Assembly: GCA_037127255.1 (NCBI GenBank) | Contig: JBANSL010000003.1 | Coordinates: 49,880,314 to 49,944,313, forward strand | Direction of reading: 5' to 3' | DNA: 64,000 bases | Source: Persicaria tinctoria | Taxonomy: Eukaryota; Streptophyta; Magnoliopsida; Caryophyllales; Polygonaceae | Shown: in pieces, positions 11,731 through 21,890 of the stretch | Layout of the letters: every line of letters starts with the position of its first letter | Numbering within the stretch: position 1 is the first letter of the stretch | Notes under the pieces: generated by a model | Seen by the model: only the letters and a program-made list of their open reading frames with translations | Told to the model about the DNA's origin: nothing | Databases searched by the model: none | Made by a program: the position numbers and the translations under genes

Positions 11731-12178
11731 AGGTCAAAAGTAGGTTGTTAAGGCATGTGTCATAGGCATTTAAGCATGAATGATTTTATGTAATTTATTG
11801 TATAAATGCAGAGTAATAAATCGCCCATTACATCTAGTTCATTGATCAAAACATCACCTAAACTACAAAACTCATCATCCTCTCTTATTAAAAAGGTCAA
11901 AAGTAGGTTGTCAATGCATTGCGTTCTAGACTTTGGTATATCATTGCTTTCTGATCTGTCTTTTGCCTGGTTTATTGAATTTGTACGGAATAGATTCATA
12001 TAATCACTATTCTGAATGTACTGCTCTTGCTCATTTTCTTTGGCTGCTACTATTTGAGGTTAGATTGCACAATTGGTATTTAAAAGTGCACTATTATGTC
12101 TTATTTATGCACTTAATAGAGTCCAGGTTGCACATTTGGTATCTAAAATTGCATTAATATACGCAATTTGTCATTAAA

Positions 12179-12249
12179 AGCCTATTAGCTCAAAATGGTA
12201 GAGCAATGTGCCCACACACAAAGATGCGGGTTCAAATCCCGCATAGGCT
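12179..12249 (+). other. tRNA-Ile-like module 1
   Basis: A 71-nt segment with pairing 7-bp ends (AGCCTAT/ATAGGCT), an A-box-like TAGCTCAAAATGGTAGAGC, and a T-arm with B-box GGTTCAAATCC. It resembles tRNA-Ile except that the anticodon arm plus variable region is only 20 nt, with about two loop bases missing. It is probably a tRNA-derived repeat rather than a functional tRNA. Confidence 0.55.
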
Positions 12250-12872
12250 ATCTATGTTTATCTCTTACTATGTTTCTCTTCATGAATAAGGTGCAAAAAT
12301 AAAATTTTAAGGTGCAAATATAAGATCATAAAGTGCACAAAAAAAATTGGATGTTCATAGGAGATTCTCACTGTTGCTGCCATGCTTTCTGTGCAGTTAC
12401 CCATTCCTTTTTCATGTCTACTAGTACCTTTAAACATGTGTGTGCAGCTTCAATTCTATTTTCTATTTGAGGAGTGGTTTCTTCTAATCATCAGTGGATT
12501 TGCTTCTTTTCTTTTCTTCCTACTGTTAATGATACGTTTGGGATACCCGATCCTTCGCCTGTGGGCTCAAGATCAAGAACCACGCCGTATATTTGCTCCG
12601 ATCTTGCAATGTTCTTTGATATCTCCTTATTTGGAACAATTCAAACAAGTGATTAGAATTCTGATTTAGCGACAGAATTAATACTTAGAATTTTCAGCAA
12701 CTTGTAAACACAGAAATAGCGACAGAAAGAGAGAACGAAGAACAGCGAGGGAGTAGCGAGGTTGGCGCGCAGGTCTCGGGCACACAGGACACGGGCCCTC
12801 AGGGTGTGCGGATGAATGCGCGTGGGACGACGCTCGCTGGGAGCGAAGGTGGCCTGCGGAGGAGTGCGCGGG

Positions 12873-13069
12873 AGCGAGGAGCGAAGCGCGGAAGGAAGGC
12901 GCGCGCTGGGGATGTCAAATGGAGGAGAATGATGTTTAATTCGAATCTGATTAATTTCAATAGAACTACAAGCGAGGAGCGAAGCGTGGAAGGAAGGCGC
13001 GCACTGGGGATGTCAAATGGAGGAGAATGATGTTTAATTCCAATCTGATTAATTTCAATAGAACTACAA
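12873..13069. repeat. Tandem duplication, 98-bp unit
   Basis: Two adjacent copies beginning AGCGAGGAGCGAAGCG (12873 and 12971) differ at only a few bases. A 20-mer from each (CAAATGGAGGAGAATGATGT) also occurs inverted near 13274-13294, next to a minus-strand reading frame resembling the end of a Ty3 polyprotein. Confidence 0.75.
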
Positions 13070-13434
13070 TGTTTAAATAGAAAACCTAAGAACCAATTCT
13101 ACCGTGCAAGATAGAATTTAGGTTGATAAAGATATAATTTTAATCCTAAAGATAAATAAACCTAGAAGATAAAACTTTAATCTAAAATCCTAATATATAA
13201 AAAATAATAAAATAATTAACGCCGTTTCTTTAACGACTCCCAAGGTGGAGCCTTCTTCTTCCGCTTGAGGATGACATCATTCTCCTCCATTTGAAATCGA
13301 CTCTTCCTCGAGTCGTCGCCTGGATCAAGATCGTTGTTTGACCCACAGAAGGCCATCTTGACCCGCATCAGTTAGTAGGTGGTGTTGGCGGGATGGTTTA
13401 CTGGGATAGGGTGAAAATATTGGTTGCTTGCCTA

Positions 13435-13929
13435 TTAAGGATATTGTAGGCTTCTTTGTTTATGTGTTTTAAATAATAATATATCTGTACTGATCAACTG
13501 AAGCAGCCAGTACATGTAATTGCATTGATGTTGGTTTGAATGTTTGAGACCCAAATAAAAAATGGCACGCAAATTGAACTGAAACCAGATAGATATACAA
13601 GCATAGAAAATGAATGGAAGAATCAAGAAAGAAGAAGAAAGAGGGATACTGACAACAACATAAGGGAGGTGGTGGGGAGTGTGAAGACTAGCTGGGAAGG
13701 CTGTGTGGAGTTGCTGTTGAATGTGGGCAACTTGGGAAGACGACAAAGGCTTCTTATGATTTGCGGCTGCCATTTCTATCACCATCTCTCTCAGCTTCTC
13801 CATTGTATCTGCATCAACTAACCTGTGCGTCTGGGTGGGTGTTTGGAGGTTCAATTTAATTTGAGGGGATGAAATCGACAAGTCCGACCACTCGATTTGG
13901 GTGAGACAGGTGAAAGTGGCAGCTACCAA
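13435..13929 (-). pseudogene. Unidentified reading frame, possible captured exon
   Basis: Only the middle of this frame (MEKLREMVIEMAAANHKK then SSSQVAHIQQQLHTAFP, near 13660-13810) has the composition of a real amphipathic protein; the ends are AT-rich read-through. I do not recognise it. It lies inside the TIR element and may be captured or coincidental. Confidence 0.25.
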
Positions 13930-14519
13930 ATGGCTATCAGCATGTCTTCTGCCTCAAAACTGCGAATTTCTATGGCTTCAGGTGGTGAGGGAGGGGGCAC
14001 ACTTCAACTTTCAGTCTATATGGATCTCTCCTAAGGGAGCACAAAAGAGCTAGATGAAGCAAAGCTTAGATTTACAGTTGCTGAGGTTCTTGCTCGTCAT
14101 TTCCATTTGCATTACTTTGAGATAATATCAATTATCTATCATTGAATTTCATTTGATGGAACAAAGTCAAGTATGCATTTTTCAAGTATCCATACCTCAT
14201 TCTCACTAGCACTTTTTCTATGCTCCTATGCAATTCTCCCTTTTAAACCGATCTCTTCAAAAGGATCCAGGTAAATCTAAAGTGATTGAAAAAGAAAATA
14301 AAGACTTTTTCATACATATTAAACTCCTGGAATTTGTTGACATTAGATATAATATAATCTAATTAGAAGTTTAGAATAAGATTGATCAAATTGGAAGTAA
14401 ATAATGATTTAGCTTATTCAAATATAAAGTTTATATTCTATAATGTCAAGTGATACAGATCAACATTGCGCCCCTGTTCATGAATATGATTGCCTTCTTT
14501 TTGTCCCCGTTCATGAATA

Positions 14520-15110
14520 TGATTTTAAAGTGCAAGAATAAAATGATAAAGTGCATAAATAAGATGATAAAATGCAAGAATGAAATAATGAAGTGTATGA
14601 ATAATAATATGAAGTGAATGAATGCGATTATGAAGTGCACAATTAAGATTATAAAGTGCATAAATAAAATGATAAAGTGCAATAATAAAATGATGGTCTG
14701 TGAGTAATAATATGAAGTGCATGAATAATATTATGAAGTGCACAATTAAGATTATAAAATGCATAAATAAAATGTTTAAGTGCAAGAATAAAATGATAAA
14801 GTGCATAAATAAGATGATATAATGCAAGAATAAAATAATGAAGTGTATGAATAATAATATGAAGCGAATGAATACGATTATAAAGTGCACAATTAAGATT
14901 ATAAAGTGCATAAATAAAATGATAAAGTGCAATAATAAAATGATGGTCTGTGAATAATAATATGAAGTGCATGAATAAGATTATGAAGTGCACAATTAAG
15001 ATTATAAAGTGCATAAATAAAATGTTTAAGTGCAAGAATAAAATGACAAAGTGCAAGAATAAAGTGATGAAGTGCATGAATAATAATATGAAGTGCGTGA
15101 ATAAAATGTT
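14520..15110. repeat. AAAGTGCA minisatellite
   Basis: Degenerate units of about 20-22 bases, typically AAAGTGCATAAATAAAATGAT, recur for ~590 bases. A longer period is also visible: the phrase with GATGGTCTGTGA recurs at 14692 and 14941. The same GTGCA word flanks the tRNA-like modules on both sides. Confidence 0.85.
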
Positions 15111-15113
15111 TTT

Positions 15114-15182
15114 AGCCAATATAGGAATCAAACCCACATATTTGTGCGTAAGCACATCGCTCTACCATTGAGCTAATAGGCT
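15114..15182 (-). other. tRNA-Ile-like module 2
   Basis: On the minus strand it has the same A box (TAGCTCAATGGTAGAGC) and T-arm (GTGGGTTTGATTCC) as modules 1 and 3, and again only 20 nt between D-arm and T-arm. The acceptor stem has mismatches, so it has decayed. Confidence 0.5.
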
Positions 15183-16120
15183 TTTAAAGCTTTGATAAGA
15201 GCTAGAATAGAGATAGAAAATCAAATACTCGTACCTTATCATATAAGTTCCAAAAGTGCAAAAATAATATACATTAGTGCAATTTTATAAAAATATTGTG
15301 CAAAACTAACATGCACTTTTAAGTATAAGAACAGAGATTCATTTGAGCAAAAGAAAAAAAGTCAGAGGCATAAGAATTAGATAAATCAACAATCTTTTAT
15401 GCTTATAGAGGTTGAGGTTGCAGGACTATCAATGAAAGCTAATTGAAGGGTGCTGAGAGATTCATCTAATCTAACAAAGAAATGTAATTGAGCAATGCTT
15501 AGAGATTTATCCAGCGAAAAAGTAACAAACAACATTGATTTGCTCATTGTAATATAGCACTCCATCAACTTTAAAAGATCACTGCTTTGTTTCAGATTAG
15601 CTGATATAAGACTTTAAATACCTCCTATTAACCCAAATTTTTCTAAGCACGTACACTACAATGAATTAGAATTTTATGGGAACTCATTTAAATATATCTC
15701 AACAAAAATTAAAACCTAATAAAGAGTCTTTGATCTGCAGATAAGCAAATTCGCTCAGCTGTTCTAATAATTCATGCAATCCTGGACATTCAGACACTAA
15801 CAAAACTGACTCAAGGTTTCCCTTCATATTCTTGAATTTTCCAATAGCAAGATCAAGCTTTTTTTCTTTTACGAGCAACAATGTTTCACAAAAAGAAAAA
15901 AAAAATTCAAGCAAAGTGGTTAAAATAGAATAAACCTTGTTTGAAGACACACTCCAGCTCAAACCATTTTAAGCTGGCATCATTGGCCTCAGTAACAATA
16001 ACAGGAGGTAAACTAGATGTTTCATATGCGCAAACCAGTGTTTCATTCAAATCAAAAACCACCTGGCACATAACAATTGTTAATGTTCGAATCTAATAGG
16101 CTTTTAAAGTTAAGCAATTT
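15183..16120. other. Non-coding interior of the TIR element
   Basis: AT-rich, with repeated GTGCAAAAATAA phrases beside the tRNA-like modules. Short ORFs on the minus strand (15386-15568, 15699-15962) show no family resemblance I can name. Confidence 0.4.
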
Positions 16121-16189
16121 AGCCTATGTAGGAGTCGAACCCACATCTCTGCGCATAAGCACATTGCTCTACCGTTGAGCTAATAGGCT
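16121..16189 (-). other. tRNA-Ile-like module 3 (best preserved)
   Basis: On the minus strand: acceptor AGCCTAT pairs ATAGGCT, D-arm GCTC/GAGC, and T-arm GTGGG-TTCGACT-CCTAC with a near-perfect B box. The anticodon region is 20 nt, about two bases shorter than in tRNA-Ile. Its flank (TTCAAAAGTGCAAAAATAAT) matches module 2, so the repeated unit is larger than the tRNA part. Confidence 0.55.
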
Positions 16190-17289
16190 AATTACAAGAA
16201 TAGAGATAAGAATAAAATCCTTCTACCATATCATATAACATTCAAAAGTGCAAAAATAATATTGTATTAGTGCAATTTTAGAGAACAAGAGTGCAAAAAT
16301 AAATACAAAACACCAACAAGTCAGCCCTAGGTCATCTCTAAATCAATTCATAAGCCTCCTTTGTACAAACCTGATTTTCCATATGCAATTCAATATATAC
16401 TGCACACATATGTCCCCTAAATTGCAAAGAACCAACAATTTCTATAAGCACTTTCCATGCTTTTATCGATGATATCCATGAACTTGCATAAAGATAACCA
16501 CTCCATCTCAACACAATAACGTAATTCACATCTACTGCCCTTGTATAACATTACAGTTGCCAACTTTCAAGCATTAACAATTCTAAATGAAGAGATTCCA
16601 CAATTCCTCCTATCTAAACGAACCTGTATTGTTTCAACCTGTATTGTTTCAACAATTCCTCCTTTACACAATTCTTCCTATCTCTCTGTGTCACCCTAAT
16701 AGCAATTCCAAATGAAGAGATTCCACAATTCTCTCCTATCTAAAAAATAAAGGATACTTGAACGTTGAATGCTTTACACAGATATTGCCTCCGGTCAATT
16801 CAGATTCGGTCAATTCAGATAGGGAAAAGAAAACATGATTTCCGACCACTGGATTTCCTCCGGTCAATTCAGATTCGAGATAGTGGGAGGGAGAGGATAC
16901 TTGAAGATAGGGAAAATCAAACCTGATTGTTGGCGGATCCAAAGATGAGGACGATCGGTGACAGAACTAGGCACTGGGAGATCCAATTCGATTTCAATAA
17001 TTGAAGCGGCAAACAACTGGAAAGTTAGTAACCAAAATCCGAGCACCTGCGAGACCAGGGCCACCGCCTTGCCGAAATCCGACGTCGTCGCGAGGTAGGG
17101 AGGCTGCACCTGCCATGGCGGACGACACAGAGAGAGAACGAGGGCTGCACCTTCTCCTTCCGCTCCATTTCCATCTTCAGATCCGAATAGCCTCCCATGG
17201 ACGACAGAGAGAGAGAGAGCGAGGGTTTGTAAGGTTCCGGATTGCAATTAGGGCGGTTGGCCCGGCATCAGTTTTTTTTTTTTAATTAG
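16190..17289. other. Right interior of the TIR element
   Basis: Mostly non-coding. A minus-strand GC-rich segment near 16960-17250 with a possible ATG at about 17116 could be a captured 5' exon, but I cannot identify it. A short direct repeat (GGTCAATTCAGAT) recurs at 16793-16875. Confidence 0.3.
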
Positions 17290-17346
17290 GCCCATTTTCA
17301 CTTTAAGCAAATTTTTCATCTTAAGCCGCTTTTTCACTTTAACCTC

Positions 17347-17348
<2 letters not shown>

Positions 17349-17388
<40 letters not shown>
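17349..17388. repeat. (TA)n microsatellite
   Basis: An uninterrupted TA run abuts the right end of the TIR element, its likely insertion target. Confidence 0.9.
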
Positions 17389-17389
<1 letters not shown>

Positions 17390-17392
17390 TAT

Positions 17393-17811
17393 CAGTGGCG
17401 TATCCTGAAATTTTTTATTGAGGAGGCGGAAAATTTTGATAAAAAAAAATAATGTTTGTAAAATTAAACCCTGCAGATTTTGTTTTCCGAAAAATCATCA
17501 ATATTATGGATGTGTAACTAGAATAAAACATAAATCTTGCTGCTTTACTTCATGGTTTTCACATATTTCAATATAACCTCATAATTTGAAGAGTTCTCGA
17601 ATATAAATATATTATTAAGATATGAAATTAATAAATGATATATATCAGTTTGTTAAATTATGTAGGAAAATATTGTAATTAATTTACATATGTTCAGTGC
17701 TGAAAATTGAAACCCCTATCGAAGCTATCAACGAGAGGATTATGTATGTTAAATTTTATTTTCGATTGGGAGGCGACGACCACCCCTGACCCTAAAGAGG
17801 ATCCACCTCTG
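17393..17811. mobile_element. hAT-type MITE, degenerate
   Basis: Ends CAGTGGCGTATCC and, on the opposite strand, CAGAGGTGGATCC. These match the widespread plant MITE terminus CAGTGGCGGATCC. The interior is AT-rich and non-coding. No clear 8-bp target duplication remains. Confidence 0.55.
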
Positions 17812-17847
17812 TATACCATATAATGATTGAGAGGGAATAAATTGAAA

Positions 17848-18360
17848 CCGTTTCATAGTTAATTTCTTGAATTTTTTTTGGAAATAGCCAAAAACATCGA
17901 AAATATTATGAGAATAGCCAAATTCTCAAACAATTTAGCGATTTAGCCAAAACAGGGGTAAGTCGCTGTTTGTAACAACGACTTTACCCAATATTTTTAA
18001 AAAAATATAAAAAAATGTAAGTCACTGTTACTAACAGCGACTTACATGTATTTCGTGTTTTTTTTTATATTTTTGGGTTAAAATTGAATAACATTTACAG
18101 AAATTAAAAAAAAATATTTTAGGGAGAGTCGCTGTTTGTAACAGCAACTCTCCCTGGTTTTGTTTTTTTTTTTTAAAAAAAAGTCAGTTATTTAAAACTG
18201 AAAACGGAAAAAAAAAAAAAACCCAGAGTCGATGTTACAAACAACGACTCTAGGGTTACTGACCAGTCAACGCGAATCTCTCTGGGCCTCGGGAATCTCT
18301 GGGCCTGTGGGCCGAGAATATATTCCTGGTGAGTCGCTGTTATGAACAACGACTCACCCT
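17848..18360. repeat. Left TIR of MULE-1 with palindrome array
   Basis: Contains five palindromic units of the AGTCGCTGTTnnnAACAGCGACT type, at about 17958-17987, 18017-18045, 18122-18155, 18221-18254 and 18330-18358, separated by AT-rich spacers. Most are conserved in the right TIR. Confidence 0.8.
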
Positions 18361-19432
18361 TCTCCTCCCTCAATCGTCGTAACCTCTCCTCCCTCCCCCC
18401 TCTATTTAACCTACCGCCATTGGAGTCCCGGACACAGCCACAAAGCGAAGCGAAAGAACGCCGAAATCCTCCTGGAAAAAAAACCCACCATTTGTTCTTT
18501 TCATTTAGCGCTTCTCATCAACCCCTATTATCCCAAATTCTCCACAGCAACCTCAAATCGAGCGTAAAGGGTTTCGAAAAACCGCCCCGACAGTTCGTTG
18601 TTGCTTCAAGCATCCGTCCTTGGCCCGACCAAGTCGATGCTGCTCGAAGAGAGCCCCACAACAGCCCTCTATACCCGACAGAAAGGTTAGATCCGAAATC
18701 TTCATCCTTTGTCTTATTTAATGGAACTTTGTCATGTGTATACTTTTGAATCCTAAATGAAAACGAAAGGGAATGACTTGATGAATATATATATGTTGGA
18801 CAGGCCATTTTTGCCTCCGATTAGTCGACCGGTGCATGTAAAAAGGCCCCACAACAACGACTACATTTGATTATATTCCCGACAAAAAGGTTAGTTACAA
18901 AATCGTCGTCCTCTATTTTGGTCATTGAAATTTGTATGTGGAAATTTTTTAATTTTGTAATTGGAACATAGAAAAAATTAGGAAATAATTTATTAAATTA
19001 TATATTGTCGGGAAGTTAGCAAAATTTGAGAAGTGTTATATTCATTGTTCAAGAAGTTAGAAAAATTGGGAAGTTATGTATTTATTGAAGTTATGTATTA
19101 ATTGTCGATTGTTAGATATGCATCATTTTGTCTTCATATATTGATATGTGAAAATGTTAGATTTTTGTGATGTTTACGATGAGAATGTTGCAAAGTTAGG
19201 AATCTTATATGTAATTTAAGAAGAAAATATCATGAATGAAATTATTTGATTGCTATATGATCGATCATGCTCTGAAGTTTTAATTTTAGATTTGTGACTA
19301 TAAAATAAATAGGGACATTTGTAAGTACATGAAATAGTAGACGAGAACAATTTTTATCTAGTACATGTGTATCCAAAAATTTTTGTTAATTTGGTAATTA
19401 TAACAAAATGAGGGAAATTTGTACATATAGAC
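18361..19432 (+). other. MULE-1 leader between TIR and transposase
   Basis: GC-richer up to about 18700, then AT-rich, and non-coding as far as I can tell. It probably holds the transposase promoter and an untranslated leader, perhaps with an intron. The ORF at 18342-18749 has no recognisable domain. Confidence 0.35.
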
Positions 19433-21586
19433 ATGGACAACAATGGAAAATATCTACCATACGTCGGTACGGGGGGGTTCAGTGGTCTCTTGGTCGGCCT
19501 TGAACATGGGAATCAAACTAGCACACCTCATTCGACTATGACTGAGTCTGAGCTCGATGAAGATGTTCGAGCTGATGCATTCTGGATAGACCATGAAGAC
19601 GATTTGGATCAAGAAGAGGAGGATACTGTCGATCCGGAGGGTTAAGATGTGGAACAGACAAGGGAGAAGGCCAGTGCGATTATCATGAAAGTCGTTGGGG
19701 GTATAACTCCAACTTGGAACAATGTGCACGACCCACAATCCCAAGAGCTGGACACATGGAGAACATGGGACCCGTCAACCACTTTCAAGTGCGGAATGGA
19801 ATTTGAGAAGGGGTTGTTCTTCAATAGTATAGAAGAGTTGGTATACCAAATGAAAGTGTATTCCATCTCCAACAAAAAATCATTTTGGGTTGTGAAGCAC
19901 AATACTCAGAGGTATGCAGCAGTCTGTAGTCGAGCTGATTCAAGTGGATGTACATGGAAACTGACGGCGAGGAATGTTGCTGATGGCCTTGGGTCATGGA
20001 TGATAGTAACATACGCAGGTCCTCACGATGATACATGCACGGAGGATGTGATGGAAATGGATAATCGCATTATCACTGCGGAGTTCATCTGTCGTGAGAT
20101 TATCCCACTCATTCGTGCCGACAGAACACTGCGACCAGCTGTCATCATTGAGATTATCAATTTGAAGTACGATGTGTTGGTATCGTACTTCAGGACATGG
20201 GATGGAAAGCAGCGTGCAATTGCTAAAATTTTTGGGGATTGGGAGAAATCATATGCCGACTTGCCAAGTTTGTTGGAAGCAATAGTCATTAGCAACCCAG
20301 GGTCAGTATATGAGTTATCATCTATACCGGAGGAAAGTGGTTCGTTCCGCGTATTCCACCGTGTTTTCTGGGCATTCGGGTCGGCGATGACCGGGTTCAA
20401 TCACTGCAGACCGTTGATATCTATTGACGGTACCCACCTTTATGGGAAGTACAAAGGAGTGTTGTTGATGGCGATGTCAATTGATGCTGACAACCGCATT
20501 TTCCCTCTAGCTTATGCAATTGTCGAGAGTGAGAACACATCAAGTTGGTCGTGGTTCATGCAGCTAATCCGTGAACGAGTTACGCAGCGGACTGGGCTTT
20601 GTGTTATTTTTGATCGTCATCAGGGAATCCTTAGAGCGATGCAACATTCTCATTGGATGCCACCTCATGCCCATCATAGATTCTGCATCAGACATCTTGC
20701 ATCGAATGTGAACAACACGTTCAAAAATCGCTCCTTAAAGGCTCTGCTGAAAAATGCTGCGTATGTCAAGGAACGGGAAGAATTCGATCAGGCAATGTTG
20801 GCCATCCAGAGATGCGATGAGTAGATGTACAACTACCTTCGTGAGATTCCACTAGAGAAGTGGGCTCTCGCATGGGATGGAGGGTTCAGATTTGGTATTA
20901 TGACCACGAACATGTCGGAGTCTTTCAATGGGGTCATGAAGGGTGCAAGATTCTTACCCATCAAAGCCTTGGTGGAGGCCAGCTTCTACAAATCAAACAG
21001 CTACTTTGTGTCCCGGTTTGGTCAGGGACAGTCACGCATAGCAGAAGGCCGTGACTACACGGATGCAATAGAGAAGGCCATCAGGATGAATTTCAAGCTG
21101 ATCCCGCTGATGCAAGTGACCCCTTTTAGCGTGCAAGGGAACCTTTTTGAGGTTGATGTCTTAGCACCCATGGGACACATTTGAACTGTTCAAAAAAGGT
21201 TTACTGTAAACCTTGAGAAGAGGACTTGCACTTGCAAGAGGTGGCATCTATACCATATTCCGTGCGCCCATGTCCTCGCCGTGTGTCGTGGTAGAGGATT
21301 GCCGTTCTTGCAATATGTGTCCCCCTGGTTTAGTTCTGAGGCTCAGGTGGAGACATACAGAGCGCATTTCAGACCACTTGGTGATGAGCAATACTGGCCT
21401 CCATTGACTTATCTTGTGCTCATTCTAGATGACAGGCGAAAGAGAGAAACAGGGAGACCACGGTCAGGACGTATTCATAATGAGATGGATGAGCCTGTCC
21501 CATCAAGAGTTCGTTGTCAGTTATGCAAGCAAGAAGGGCACAACATGCGTACTTGTCGGACTCACGTCGGGGCCTCGGGGTCGTAG
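19433..21586 (+). pseudogene. MuDR-type MULE transposase, one frame with three premature stops
   Basis: One frame runs from ATG 19433 to the stop at 21586, about 717 codons, broken only by TAA (19643), TAG (20822) and TGA (21182). Codons after ~120 match the MuDR N-terminal DNA-binding region (FKCGMEFEKGLFF, then a CTWKL motif). The MULE catalytic domain follows, with ISIDGTHLYGKYKG (first Asp) and VIFDRHQGI (second Asp) and CIRHLASN downstream. A SWIM zinc finger lies at about 21200-21290 (CTCKRW then IPCAHV), and a CX2CX4HX4C knuckle sits near the end (CQLCKQEGHNMRTC). The lack of frameshifts means loss of function was recent. Confidence 0.85.
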
Positions 21587-21890
21587 GTCTTTGTGTTTAT
21601 TAATTTGAGGTTGTTTGTTGTTTGTACTTTTACATGGCAATGCAAGATGTGGCGGTTGTGGCTTATGTACTTTGTAGGGGCACTTATGTAGGTGTGGCAG
21701 TTTTATTTCTGAATTCTTGTCATGACGGTTGTATTGTGTGACTGATTATTCTGTATTGATGGTTTATGTATGATCCCGTTTTATGTGTTATGTATGGATG
21801 GTTTCTTTATGACTCGTATGTTATGTGTTTTCCCAAGGCCTTTACTAGTTTGACGAGAGAATTCTTGTATCCCCATGTAGATCAGTCATC

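Larger units (their letters stand above)
10343..17352. mobile_element. 7-kb TIR element inserted in (TA)n (TIR-1)
   Basis: The ends form an imperfect ~60-bp terminal inverted repeat. The left end begins TAGGTAAAGGTTCAAATGAA; the right end, reverse-complemented, begins TAGGGTGAGGTTAAAGTGAA, and both continue with TTGCTTAA-type blocks. Both sides abut TA runs, suggesting insertion into a TA microsatellite. No transposase is visible inside. The contents are a 98-bp duplication, GTGCA-rich minisatellites, three tRNA-like modules and ORF scraps that may be captured exons. The ends resemble those of the TIR element at 36702-41595, so the two may share a superfamily; I cannot assign it. Confidence 0.6.

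Noticed and set aside
14446..15171. Overlapping ORFs on both strands encoding MHFIILF or MKCMNK-type repeats
   Set aside because: They are translations of the AAAGTGCA minisatellite; the repeat explains the open frames.
12179..16189. Calling the three tRNA-like modules functional tRNA genes
   Set aside because: All lack about two anticodon-loop bases and one has a broken acceptor stem. Listed as tRNA-derived modules instead.
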